Positions 49,501-60,550 of a stretch of DNA of 64,000 nt are shown piece by piece. Source of the stretch: Ciona savignyi (taxonomy: Eukaryota > Chordata > Ascidiacea > Phlebobranchia > Cionidae); the NCBI GenBank assembly GCA_000149265.1, contig CH003412.1, positions 4,758,635 to 4,822,634 of the forward strand, written 5' to 3'. Each line of letters starts with the position of its first letter. Position 1 is the first letter of the stretch. The translations under genes and the position numbers were made by a program. A model generated the notes under the pieces. It was given only the letters and a program-made list of their open reading frames with translations. It did no database searches and was not told the origin of the DNA.

Positions 49501-52500
49501 TAGGATTTGGTCTCGATTTTTTTACCTAATGTTAAAAATACCTAATTTAATAAATCACACGAGAACTGGATTTCAAAGAGACTTGACCTTTTGCGCTGGA
49601 ATGGCTCAAAGCAAGAAAATTAATGCTACAAGCCAGTGTAATTTATTAAATGTTTGAAATAAGAAATCGTTAGTGACAATCTACATTATTATAGTGCTAA
49701 TCGATTCTGGTTATTGTACTCATTCTCTGTACATTATTTGTCACCCTTCAACAGTAAAAAATACGGACTTAGTGTTTTTGTTAATCAAATCATTTAAATC
49801 AGTAGGCCGTGCTTAATTCACATGTTATTTCCATTTGTCGTTTTTAACAGGACATTTGATAGAAGAAAAGAGACAGGTTTTTAAAATGAAGCAAAACACT
49901 TTTCTTTTGCCCCTTTGCATGCCCTTAAGGCTTGAGAGATCTTGTATCACTCTTTTATTAAGTTGGCTTTGTTTCAACTGTGACAGACTTCACGCTTTGG
50001 CTTTAAGTTATGTGAAATGTGTGAAAAACACTCCTATAATGACCTATTCATTTTTACAATCATGCTTTTCAATGATAATTTTTTCCGCTGATTATTCCAT
50101 GCAGTTTAATATTGTTACTATGTTCCATTTTCATATTCACCTTAGTCCTTATGTATTCAATATTTTTGCATGCCTGCTCTAATTTACTTGCATGTGAATC
50201 TGTTTCAACAGTGCATGTTAGATAACATTTGCATGTTGGTTAAACATCAGGCTCCAAGCCACAAGGTTAAGTGATCGGAACCTAGTAAATATCATGGTAA
50301 TATTACTGTTGTTCCTTAAAAGGCGACATTGCTTTAATCCAATGGAAAAATTCCTATTTAACACTCACAATTATGGATGGTAATACATACGCAATCATGA
50401 TTATACTCTACACATGTACATCAAAATTAAAATAGACACAACTTCATGATCGTACACACACAACAACAACAAAAATGAATGAATCGCAGATCATCATACA
50501 CTGGTTATTAAAATGTGGCAAATGGTTCAATCAATCTTTACATGTTTCTTGTTTATACTTGTTGTTAAATTTACCTAGGCAAGCCAGAATACAAATGACG
50601 AACTCCAACCCCCTTATCCAGGTCTAGGAAAATCATCGCATGCCCCTATAGCTGAGGAGGAATTGATTGAACTTGAAGTTGACCCATTTGTAGCTATGGT
50701 TTCTGCTTGTGCCAAACTAATTGTGGTAAATTCTAAATTCTGATTGTTTTTTTTAAACTAAACTAGGGGTTTCTTTATTAACTAAATTAAAATTAGCTTT
50801 CTTTAACTAAAATTAGAAAATGATGTAAATATATATAGTATTCGGTTCGATAATGTTTTGGGTAGAGTCACTTCTGACAACGTACATTTTTGAAGACGAG
50901 CACTTAAACACTTTACCAATAAAAGTAACACTTTTTAATGTTAACCACAAGTTGATGTCTTGTACTGTGCAAAACTATCCTATAAACCAATGTTTCTTAA
51001 ATGGTGCGCCACAGGAATTAGCTAGGTGCGCCTTGAATTTACGACAGAGTGTGCATAGATCATAAACTTCTAAATGGTTTGTGTCTATTTCGTTCTTTTC
51101 CATTGTAACGTTTGTTCTACATTAACTTTCGAAAAGCAAGAGCACTCAAGAAACAGTAATTTCGTTATGTGGAAAATTCGCTGATGAAATTACTTAAATT
51201 AAACTTTTAATTTTCCATATTTTTCTTAAATAGTTTCAGTATATAGCATATTGTTTTGACTCACCGTGCAAAGTGCGCCCATTCGTTTCTTAATTGGTCT
51301 CGGGTGGGCCACGAGGTCAAAAAGATCGAGAACCACTCCTATAAACATATATATATATACAGGTGGAGCAGGATATGATGCAGTCTGTGATACCTGAGAA
51401 ATACAGACGTAAAGTGTTCGATAACATCATTACCGAACCTCTGGAAACTGTGGAGCAAACCGGCACTGTTAGTATTCTTTAGATTTTATTTTTAAATATT
51501 TGCAGACGGCCAAGAAATTTGCACGCTTTTATCCGCAATCTTATTAATTTGTGCCAACTGTTGAATAGCTTCGACTGTTAAATAGCATCGACTGTTAAAT
51601 AGCGAGATGATCGAACAGTGATGAATAAGTGACTATTTAAACAATGCTGCAGTGTTCAAAGATTTATAACACCAACAGTTTAGCTGATGCTTGAATTATT
51701 CTATGGTTGGATAAATATCATTTAGAATGTTTATCACTGGGGTGGGACAATGCTCAAGGGCAAAACTGCAGTGGGAAGTTCTAGTGATCAAACTTGTAAC
51801 TTGTCTGGTAATAGCCCCCTTAACCGCTTGACTAACTTAATTTTTGGACAGTACTATAAACCACCTAAAACTGATGAATAATGCATACAAATCAAGTGGT
51901 AGGACTAGAACAGTTAAATAATATACCTTCCAAAATTATCTGGCTATTTTGTTTTTAATTTTTATTAGAATTTTTTATTTTAAATAGAAAATAGTGGAGT
52001 ATTCCAAGCAGTGTATTGCACGGCATGACCATCCATCAATTGTGAACGTTTTTCCTGCAATAAAACATCTCAAGACAACGCTTCCTGCATACCAAGATGC
52101 TCTTAAGGTATTATCTATCGCTCATGCACATAACCAAAAAAATATATTATAATTGATGTGTTTTAACTACTGTGTTTTTTTTCATCTTTTTTCTGTTTAT
52201 TTGCTATGGTCTAATATTAAAAAGATTTTATTTGCATAATTGAATCGGAGAAATTGGAGAAAACTTAAAGGAGGGAAACCGCACATTAAAATGAATATAT
52301 AACATTAGAGTTAGTTTTGAACATGGGGTTGGAGTTAGGGTTAGTTCTGGGGTCGAGATTAGTGTTTAGGGGAAGGTTTAAATTAGTTTCCAAAATTTTA
52401 GTGAGCAGTTTCCCTCCTTTCCTCCTTCCCTCTTTTTCTCCATTTAGTGTTGCCCGAGAAATGTAAAATGAACTTTGAATTAACACAAGAAAAGGCATTA

Positions 52501-55500
52501 AACAAAAATATTAAAAATAGGTTATTTTATAATACAGCTTGCTTGCAGGGTGTATCGGAAAAGAACCGCCTTAGAATACCAAGGTTGATTGCGGAGTTGG
52601 ATAGTGTAGGGGTTAAAGTTTTGGAGGACTTTTCTGACTGTGTAAAGGTGGGTTTTAATAAACTTCTTTATAATGTCCGCTTTTTTAGTATGTTCTCTAC
52701 AAATTAATCCAATAAACATTAAATATTTATATCTAGAACAAGATTTTCTAAACAAAGAATTAATATTAATTAATAAAAAGTTCTTCCTATTTATATTGTT
52801 TTTGATGCTGGAACTTGTAAAATAGATTTTTCCCAATAACCTTAAAGTTTGAAACATGTTAATGTTCTGTGGGGTGTCTGTGTAATAAAAAATATATAAC
52901 TAAAACAGAGCGACCCCGAAAAAGAATCGAATATGCCGAAAGATGGAACTGTACATGAACTCACCAGCAATGTAAGTGAAAAGGATATTTATGTATATCC
53001 CTGTGAATGGGAAAACCAACGGGGTTAATACACGAGCAATCGTCAGATTACCTCGCGCCCACAGATGGGTTACCGGAGCTCTTGCAGTGTGTTGTGTATG
53101 ATTTACACGTTCCTTCAATTTAGTAAAACCCATTAATCCGTTGGAATCAGGCAATGTCCGTTAAGTGCTGTGCCCAAAGTCACAACCAACTAGCTAGCAA
53201 CCAGTTTCGTACCTACAACCCTTCGGCTGAAAGGCGCCGTGCTAAACCACCAGACTAACCCGTCGGACATAAAAGGCTGTAATAACATCAATAGATTGTT
53301 GAAAAATCATGATTTACTAAATTATTCTGCTTTAATAGAAAAGTATTCAGCGGTATTAGTGAGATGTCATAACAATGGTAAATATTTTTGTTTCTGGCAA
53401 AATAAAATATAAACGTTTTAAACTATGTGTTAAAAAAAGTGTAAATAACTCTTATTTACCAGCTTTATTGGATGAGCTGGTTGATCAGGTGCCAGGAGTC
53501 ATACCCGTTTCTATGTATTAAACTCTTATTATATTTTATTGACTTTTAAAATATCACGACATGAGTATTACCTACCGTACACTTTTCTTCAAGGCTTAGT
53601 GTAATAGTGTATAAGCATTTATTTATTTTGTATGGGTTTAGCGGTCCCATCTAATTATACTGAAATTTAATAATTTTTTGCCTTTTTAGACGTGTTCTTA
53701 TGACTGTCGTTTTGCTGTTTTTCCCCTGTTTCAAATTTTTATCAAAGGTCCTGCTTTATGTTTTTATCGTGGAAACAAAAAATAAACTAAACTAACTACA
53801 TAAACAAGTTTCCTTAATTCTATTCAAGACTGTTGAAAAAATTAGTTCAAATTATCTGAAATTGAAATCCATTTAAAATTACAAGTGTCAGCAATTTTTC
53901 AGCGTTTTCAAAAAAATGGCAGTTTAACTTTTTTTTACCAAAGTATCAAATGCTCTTTCTCAATGCACAGACCATGCTCTTCCTGCAACAGTTGGCAGAG
54001 AATGTGGAAATAGTTGGCGGAATGCTGGCGTCCAAGTTCGAGTCTCAACAGTCGATTCAAATTATTCGCAGCTGCCTGGCCAAGTATATTGGTGTGTGAT
54101 TATCAGTGTTGACCACCATTTTTATTAAGTTTTGAACTTGTTTTGCCAAGTCATTGTGTTAGAATTTACTGGGTGTTATTGATTTTGTCGCAAGTCAAAG
54201 TGTTCAAATATACTTGGCCAAGGGGTTGCAAGTCAAAATGTTCAATATACTGCGTGTGAAAGAGTTTTTTGTTTCAATATTATTTTTATACCACAATTTT
54301 AGTTCATGTAATAGATGCAATTTTCTCCCTACTAATTTAAGCCTATTCGCATGGGTTAGTCATTTAGGACGAATGTATTACTCTCTTTTCAAGGCATTTG
54401 CCCTAACCATTCTAGTCTGCTTTTTTGTTATTACATATTTCTACAGTATGAACTATTTGTTACAACTCATCATTTGTTTAAATTAGTCTATGAAATATTC
54501 ATTTTCTGATAACTTGTGTAATATTTGTCTTCACAGGTCAAGTTCTTGGTGCTTTAAAACTAAACCTCGAAAACAAATCTCGTGTTTATGTTGACCTTTT
54601 TCTGGCTGCTGTGTTTCTGCTCAACAATTACCACTTCATTATTACAGCTCTTAACAGGTGGGTATGCTACTATAAGTGATGTGCTGTTAAATGAGTTTAA
54701 ACACCATTTTACCGCAGGTTAATTGCTGCGTTATAATGGCTGTTAAACCTATTTAAGTGGAATCCAATTATAGTGATATCATAGATTACGAAATTACAAG
54801 CAAAAACATGTATGGTTGAAAATTTTGTTATAGTGTATAAGGCCTCGTCTTTCAAAAAAAACAAAATTTTTAATTTGGCAGTGGTAGTGTATAGCAATAG
54901 TAAAGAGGGAAAATATTGGATCAATACATGTTTTTTAAACACTAGACAAGTGCTTTAAACTGAGTGTTTCAATTGGTTGAATAATACTGTAGTAACGTTG
55001 AAAGTCTATATTGTATTCAAAACACTGCAAAAGTGGGAACAAATGTGGTAATCGGATATAGGATAGGATATTTATGTTTATCCATGTGGATGGGAAAACC
55101 AAGGGAGCTAACACACTGGCAATCGTCAGAACACCTCGTGCCTACCGTTGGGTTACCGGAGCTATTGCAGTGTGTTGTGTATGATTTACATGTTTCTTTA
55201 ATTTGGTAGAACACATTAATCCGCTGGGTTTAGGCAATGTCCGTTAAGTGTCTTGTCTAGGGACACAACCACCTAGCTAGAGACCAGTTTCGAACCCTTA
55301 ACCTTTCGGTTGAAAGGCGTCGCACTAAACCACTAGACTAACCGTTATCATAAAGATCCCATCATGTTTATGAATATATTTTTATTTTCTTTCCTTTCAG
55401 GCACAACCTTTTAGCTTTGGCACAGATAGCCACGCCTGAGATTGAGAGGTTCTACAAGGAGTTCATCGAGGAACAGAGACAAGCATACATGCAGTGCTGG

Positions 55501-56921
55501 ACCAAATTCGATAGCTATTTGAACAACGACAATAAAGGAGTTCCCATACAAGTCCAACCTGGTGGCAAGGTGATTACTTGGATATGGAGTTATATCTTGG
55601 GAAGGATAGGATATTCATGTTTATCCCCCTGAATGGGAAAACCAAGGGTTTACCACACAGGCAATCGTCAAATCACCTCGCGCCCATCGTCGTGTTACCG
55701 GAGCTATTGCAGTGTGTTGTACATGATATACACGTTCCTTCAATTTGGTAGAACCTATTAATCCGCTAGGTTCAGGCAATGTCTGTAAAGTGCCTTGCCC
55801 AAGGACACAACCGTTTAGCAAGCGACCAGTTTCGCACCTGCAACCTTTCGATTGAAAGTGACGCACTTAACCGCTAGACCAACGGGCCGGATATCTGAAG
55901 TGTTTACCTGTAGTAAAGTAATCATGCAATCCAGAGAAGCTACTACTTAATTGGCCTTGCTTCTGGTGTAGCGGAATTATGCTGCCAGAAACCTGTGATA
56001 TTGCCGACTAGTGCTTAAAATATATTTTTCTTACACTCATAGCTGGCAGCACAATATTATTACTGATTGATGGATTATCCTTGGAATATATTTACCAGTT
56101 AACACATGGAAATTTCAATGAAATAATCTGGCAGTGTAAATACTTTCCTGTCAAAACTGTAAATTTAAAAAAAAATTAAAATTCTGTCAAAACTGTAAAT
56201 TTAAAGTCTAACTGTTCAGTATACACCTTTCCAGCTCAAAGACAAGGACAAGCAGGTGGTGAAAGATAAATTCAAGAGTTTCAACAACGATTTCGAGGAC
56301 CTGGTTAAAACCCACCAGCAGTGGGCGATGCCGAGCTCTGATATTAAAAAAGAAATCAGAAATTCAGTGAAAAGTCGAATTCGGTCGGCGTATTCAGAGC
56401 TGCATGAAAAGTTGGTTTGATTTACTGGCTGTTTGTGTGATAATAAGACCTCTAAAGGGAGGCTGTATGAATGTTAGATTTATATTTTAATACACAAACC
56501 TCAGCGGATTTCCATGGATTATCCACAATTTTCTACGGATAATGACACAGAATCGTTGCCTATTTGTGTGAAATTATAAGACTTCGAAAGGGAAGCTGTA
56601 TGAATGTTAGCTTTATATTTTAATTTGTGTGATATTATAAGACTTTGAAAGGGAGGCTGTATAAATGTTAGCTTTATATTTTAATACACTCGGCAAAATA
56701 ATTACAAAGTACAAATATATTGAAATATGAGAATTATTTAATACCAAAACAATTTGTTTTTTGTTACCCCAATTTTTACCAGATCATCAGTTTTAAAAAT
56801 ATTTCTCTTCCACAGGTACAGAATGGTGCAGTTCACTAAAAACATTGACAAGTATTTGAAGTACACTCCTGAAAGTGTGGTGGAGAATATTGATAAACTA
56901 TTTGACCAATATGCTTCATAA
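43537..56921 (+). CDS. EXOC7: Exocyst complex component 7 (Exo70)
   Basis: Twenty-two exons: 43537-43587, 44638-44703, 45131-45230, 45533-45617, 46155-46260, 46726-46849, 47824-47910, 48043-48100, 48174-48207, 48736-48794, 49094-49158, 49851-49876, 50579-50725, 51363-51467, 51988-52107, 52549-52647, 52909-52971, 53971-54091, 54537-54657, 55401-55569, 56235-56410, 56816-56921. Sum 2088 bp, 695 aa, every junction in phase. The N-terminal coiled coil matches Exo70 (KRSEMIKENLEKADQLT). The C-terminal helical-rod regions match too: NMPKDGTVHELTSN, LKDKDKQVVKDKFKSFN and the lysine-bearing end YRMVQFTKNIDKYLKY, which in the family binds PI(4,5)P2. Exo70 tethers exocytic vesicles to the plasma membrane. 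The variable middle (residues about 225-290) is built from tiny exons of 34 and 26 bp. The donors after exons 1 and 12 are weak. Introns carry many SINEs and three inverted-repeat elements. Confidence 0.96.
43812..44406. mobile_element. GGGCAA-type MITE, itself interrupted by another element
   Basis: Left end GGGCAACACTAAAAGGAGGG and right end CTTTTAGTTTTTCCC are inverted repeats. An exact 8 bp duplication GACAAAAG (43804-43811, 44407-44414) flanks it, pointing to a hAT-type origin. The insert at 43907-44277 splits it. It lies in intron 1 of EXOC7. Confidence 0.9.
43907..44277. mobile_element. Element nested inside the MITE
   Basis: Ends CCGTATGGAAAGTACG and CGTACTTTCCATACTGG are imperfect inverted repeats. 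A 9 bp direct repeat CTAAACACT (43898-43906, 44278-44286) flanks it. The interior repeats the motif AGTGTGCA in several orientations (GAGTGTGTACACG, AAGTGTGCAGTGTGC, GTGCACACTTCAAGTGTGCA). Confidence 0.88.
45978..46106 (+). mobile_element. 5'-truncated SINE in EXOC7 intron 4
   Basis: Body from CCTAGCGGATTAATGGGTTC through ACCCGACGATGGGCATGAGG to the tail GGGGATAAACATGAATATTA, with an internal deletion. Confidence 0.85.
47315..47602 (+). mobile_element. tRNA-derived SINE in EXOC7 intron 6
   Basis: Head CTGGTTAGTCTGGAGG, TCGGTTGTGTCCTTGGGCAA, body and TATCC-type tail (ATATCCCAGCCTATCC). It is moderately diverged. Confidence 0.88.
48359..48649 (-). mobile_element. tRNA-derived SINE in EXOC7 intron 9
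   Basis: The reverse-oriented element runs from the tail complement ATAGGATAGAATATTCATGT to the head complement GACCAACCGGCCGG. Confidence 0.9.
50988..51338. mobile_element. hAT-type MITE in EXOC7 intron 13
   Basis: Left end CAATGTTTCTTAAATGG and right end (complement GAGTGGTTCTCGATC) match the CAGTG-GTTCTCAA type. An 8 bp duplication CTATAAAC flanks it (50980-50987, 51339-51346). The inverted repeats are worn, so the insertion is old. Confidence 0.8.
52256..52455. mobile_element. GGGCAA-type MITE in EXOC7 intron 15
   Basis: The left end GGAGAAAACTTAAAGGAGGG and the right end TTTCTCCATTTAGTGTTGCCC are imperfect inverted repeats. GAGAAATT / GAGAAATG (52248-52255, 52456-52463) flank it as a one-mismatch 8 bp duplication. 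The core has GGAGTTAGGGTTAGTTCTGG. Confidence 0.85.
52980..53266 (-). mobile_element. tRNA-derived SINE in EXOC7 intron 17
   Basis: It begins only about 8 bp after the exon 17 splice donor. Reverse-oriented: tail complement AAGGATATTTATGTATATCC, head complement GGCGCCGTGCTAAACC. Confidence 0.88.
55055..55344 (-). mobile_element. tRNA-derived SINE in EXOC7 intron 19, distal
   Basis: Reverse-oriented, from ATAGGATAGGATATTTATGT to the head complement GGCGTCGCACTAAACCACTA. It ends about 55 bp before the exon 20 acceptor. Confidence 0.9.
55602..55890 (-). mobile_element. tRNA-derived SINE in EXOC7 intron 20
   Basis: Reverse-oriented, from AAGGATAGGATATTCATGTT to the head complement CTAGACCAACGGGCCGG. 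It begins about 33 bp after the exon 20 donor. Confidence 0.9.
56424..56700. repeat. Imperfect repeats in the last EXOC7 intron
   Basis: The phrase TTTGTGTGA(A/T)(A)TTATAAGAC, AAAGGGAGGCTGTATGAATG, TTAGCTTTATATTTTAAT recurs near 56428, 56564 and 56630 with small differences. Confidence 0.75.
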
Positions 56922-57105
56922 AGCTGCATTTTAGCTAAACTACTGAGATAAATGCGGTGACCAATATGCTTCATAAAATGATTTATTCACAAAAGCTGCA
57001 CGGCAATAGGAGATTTAGCTATACTACTGACATAAATGGGATGATCAATATGCTTCATAAAATCCTGGCAATAGAAGATTTAGCTGAACTACTGACATAA
57101 ATGAG
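56898..57105. repeat. Tandem repeats derived from the EXOC7 stop region
   Basis: The coding end GACCAATATGCTTCATAAA (56904-56922) recurs at 56959-56977 and, as GATCAATATGCTTCATAAAA, at 57042-57061. Each is followed by variants of GGCAATAGAAGATTTAGCTG and ACTACTGACATAAATG. Confidence 0.85.
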
Positions 57106-57261
57106 GTTATAAAACTCATATGCACCTAGATGGATTGGTTGTTTAACAAAGTATATATTCAACAATGCTAATATGATTTATATGTTGTATATGAATAAAT
57201 TAATGTAATGATTGTAGTATTATTATTCAAGTGCAATAAATTATAACTTCGATGTGATTGC
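56922..57261. other. Convergent spacer between EXOC7 and DCXR
   Basis: 340 bp tail to tail. Plus-strand AATAAA hexamers at 57194-57199 and 57235-57240 could serve EXOC7. A minus-strand AATAAA at 56982-56987 could serve DCXR, in which case the two 3' ends overlap. The first half is occupied by tandem repeats. Confidence 0.6.
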
Positions 57262-60102
57262 TTATGAAATGGTAAGTGAACCGAGACATCCACCGTCAAT
57301 CGGGAGACAGGAACCAGTAACCATCCCAGCTTGATCACTCAGCAAAAATAAAATCACCGATACAACATCTTCTACTTCTGTAATTGCAATTGAGTGAAAA
57401 TGTAAAGAACTGTTGTAATTGAGTGTAAAAAACCATTCCACATAAGGGTCAGACAGGTCATTGGGTAGAGATGTAAAAGAGTGGCCAATTTTAGGAATTT
57501 TTAGCGTTTTTGCTGATATCTCTGGATCAGAAAGGAATATTTACTTTCAGAAAACTAGAATTAAAATTTACTTAGTGTATCTGAAAAAAATCCCTTACTA
57601 ATCATAAATACAATCTTATTACATATGAATGAGGTGGTTCTGTTTGCAGAAACAATCGTTATAAATTGATGTAGCCAGGGAAGCTAACCATTTCTGCAGA
57701 AAAATATTGCGTACAGTCAACAAGGGTTCTAAAAACAATGGTGCTTTACATGTGCTTGATACTCTCTAGTGTAAATTTTAATTTAAAATATATAACTTCA
57801 GTGGCTACAAAGGTTGACCTTTCCGTCGAATTTAGAAATATAAAGGAAATCATTTCTAGAAGATGATTTTACCTGCAAACCTTCCAAGTGGTATCATCTT
57901 CTTCATAGGATCAGCTTTGGCAGGGTCACTCCAGCCAACCTTACCCATCTCTGTATTTACAACTGTGGGGTTGACAGCGTTCACACGGATCTAAGAAATG
58001 AAAGTTTTTATTTTGTGAGATTTTTTAGTGATTGATTGTGGGATTGGATAGTATATACATGCTTGTATTCTCGTAAAGGGCATTATCACACAAGTACTCA
58101 GATTTCCTAATGATTACTAATGGGAACAATCTTACACAGGTAATATTCAGATAATTTTTGCAGTGTGTTACACATGTATGATTATCCACTGGGTTTAGGT
58201 GATGCATGATAAGTGCCTTGTCCAAGGACATATTGTCAAGTTAGTAACCAGTTTTAAACATGCAATGGGTTGGATTCTTGTCATAGTTAACTGACATTTT
58301 CTCTCTAAAAGAAGGTCTGATCAGACTAATTCCAAATGGTCAACTATGGATATAGTTATATATATATATATTACATTGTGGGGGCCAAGCTCTAGTGACA
58401 TGTTCCTTGTTAACTGGTCCAAAGCAGCTTTAGACATGCAGTAAGATGTATGGTTTTCGATTCCGATCGTTGAAGCTTGGCTTGAAATATTAACAATCGA
58501 ACCACCGTTCTTCCTGTCCACCATACCGCGTGCCACAATCTGGTGATATGTATGGATTTGGTAGATTGACAAATTTGTGTCTTAATGTCATCACCTTTGT
58601 CATCAAGCATCACCTTTCAATCGAAAGGTTGCAGGTTCGAAAATTGTCGCTAGCTAGTCGATTGTGTCCTTGGGCAAGGCATATACGGACATTGCCTAAA
58701 CCCAGCAGATTAATGAGTTCTACCAAATTGAAGGAAATGTGTCTATCATATACAACACACTGCAATAGCGCCAAGAACCCGACGATGAGGTGATCTGACA
58801 ATTGCCCGTGTGTCAATCCCCTTGGTTTTCCCATTCACGGGGATAAACATGAATATCCTATCCTATATAATCAAAATATTTTACCTGAGATACAGTACCG
58901 GGATAAAGCAAGGTATTGGTGGGTGGATATACTACTTTAAATATAATTAAAATAGTTTACCTGGGATACCATAAGTGGGGCTTTTACATTGATGTCGAAT
59001 GTCCTAAAGGTGGAATAAAATGGAATTTAAAACAAGTCTTATTTAAGATTGTTATGTTATGCCGGCTATATAAGCCAGAGGCATCTCTCTCGTCATTCTC
59101 TTTCCATCTCAACACACTTATAATAAAGGACGTATTACCTATCGTGTGTTTAACACTACCAATAACAATTAACATTTATGATTATCAAAAACAATCTTAG
59201 TATCTTACTTATCAAAATTTTCTTCTTTGACCTCCAGAAATGGTTCTAGTAATGCGACTGCGGCGTTATTAACCAGCAAATCAATATCACCACATGATTG
59301 CACTGATGCTTTTAAGGCAGTACAATCCGATAGGTCACACTGAACTGCATGAATCCCTGGACACTGAGAATGCAAAATTGAATTAGTTTATGGTAATTTT
59401 CCAAATGAGCTTGTTTATACTAATAATTACATTGAGCAAGCTGCACCTCTATTTGAAGAGAATCAAGGTCAGATTGGGTTCTACTAAGTGCATAAGTTTC
59501 AGCTCCACATTCAACCAGTTTCTTGGCCAAATCTCTTCCAATACCTGTATATTGGGTATATTAGCATTAGGTCTAATATTTAGGATAGGATATTTATGTT
59601 TATCCCCGTGAATGGGAAAACCAAGGGAGTTAACACACGGGCAATCGTCAGATCACCTCGTGCCCACCATCGGGTTACCGGAGATGTTGCAGTGTGTTGT
59701 ATATGATAGACACGTTCCTTCAATTTGGTAGAACCCATTAATCCGCTGGGTTCAGGCAAAATTTAAATTAACAATTGGAGTTAAAACAAATCTCATTTTT
59801 TCCAGATATTCTGTATAAGTTTAACCCAGTAATTCACAAAACAGTTATAAGAATTCTGCTTAAATTAATTTCAAATTCCTATGGTAATTATAACACAGAG
59901 TATTGGATATTAATGTTTTATTGACATATGCTGGAAAATGTAGGAGCGTTATTATATAATCGAGTATGATAAATCCATATATTGATTTAGTTCAACCTAT
60001 TAATCCACTGGGTTGAAACCAAGCTAACCAGCGGTAGAAAAATATTGTACCTTTTCCAGCACCAGTCACCAGAGCCCTTTTTCCATCAAAACGGATGTTC
60101 AT
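57262..60102 (-). CDS. DCXR: Dicarbonyl/L-xylulose reductase (short-chain dehydrogenase, 248 aa)
   Basis: Seven exons: 60051-60102, 59447-59544, 59209-59363, 58961-59003, 58375-58539, 57873-57990, 57262-57377; 747 bp in phase. The Rossmann fold starts with TGAGKGIG (13-20), the NADPH-binding motif. [14 protein letters not shown], and the tetrad Asn107, Ser136, Tyr149, Lys153 (SYCMSK), fall at the same residue numbers as in human DCXR. The C-terminal half keeps [24 protein letters not shown] and the substrate-loop region. The family reduces L-xylulose to xylitol and alpha-dicarbonyls with NADPH as a homotetramer; acting on the same substrates here is inference from the close match. The 43 bp exon 4 is unusually small. 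Introns hold SINE copies or remnants. The ATG at 60100-60102 starts directly before the Rossmann strand. Confidence 0.94.
58150..58265 (-). repeat. Degenerate SINE remnant in a DCXR intron
   Basis: The SINE middle is recognisable in complement: TTATCCACTGGGTTTAGGTG, AAGTGCCTTGTCCAAGGACA, AGTAACCAGTTTTAAACATG. Both ends have decayed. Confidence 0.65.
58608..58867 (+). mobile_element. SINE lacking the first tRNA-like arm, in a DCXR intron
   Basis: It starts inside the head (CATCACCTTTCAATCGAAAG), then has a complete body and a tail ATGAATATCCTATCCTATAT. It has fewer mutations than most copies here. Confidence 0.88.
59581..59759 (-). mobile_element. SINE 3' half in DCXR intron 1
   Basis: Reverse-oriented tail and body from AGGATAGGATATTTATG to CCGCTGGGTTCAGGCAA. 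The head is missing, as in 5'-truncated retroposition. Confidence 0.88.
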
Positions 60103-60545
60103 TTTAGCAGAATAATATTATTATTATTTGATGTTGCTGTAATGGATGATTTAGATTGATACATTGTCATTGAAGTTTATCCGTAAAATAAAAAGTCACC
60201 ACCATACAATGATATCACCAAAAAAACTTATGAAGAGTTAAATAACCTCAAAGATGTCCCACAATTTCGGTTCTAAAGTTATTATAACATAATTTTTCCA
60301 GATGTTAACTGCGTTTTGTAGTATAAAACTACACAATTCACTTTCATTATTAATTAATTATAGTAAAGTAATATTTTTGCACATCATTAAAAGCAACTGT
60401 TTCAAACAATAATATGGTCTTAAGAATAGAGGTATACAGCTTAAGCAGTGTTTAGATACAACCTTAAAGTTCGGTCAGAAAAAGTGTGTACACCATTAGT
60501 ATGGCAGCATGATAAAATGTAAAAACACATTGTTGTTTCAGTTTT
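60103..60545. other. Spacer between the nucleotidase gene and DCXR (same strand)
   Basis: 443 bp, AT-rich, presumably the DCXR promoter. No element or gene is recognised. The gap is longer than expected within an ascidian operon, so co-transcription is not supported. Confidence 0.55.
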
Positions 60546-60550
60546 TTATT
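60545..60550 (-). other. Polyadenylation hexamer overlapping the nucleotidase stop codon
   Basis: AATAAA on the minus strand, containing the TAA stop at 60546-60548. Confidence 0.55.

Noticed and set aside
49835-50182. Plus-strand 115-codon hydrophobic frame
   Set aside because: It lies in an EXOC7 intron, shows no domain, and only its first 26 bp overlap a supported exon (49851-49876) in a frame dictated by splicing.
52321-52345. Telomere-like GTTAGGGTTAG
   Set aside because: It is part of a MITE core (52256-52455) also seen in the other family members, not an interstitial telomere array.
60103-60545. Operon of the nucleotidase and DCXR genes
   Set aside because: They are on the same strand, but the 443 bp gap exceeds the very short spacing typical of ascidian operons and DCXR has its own start context.
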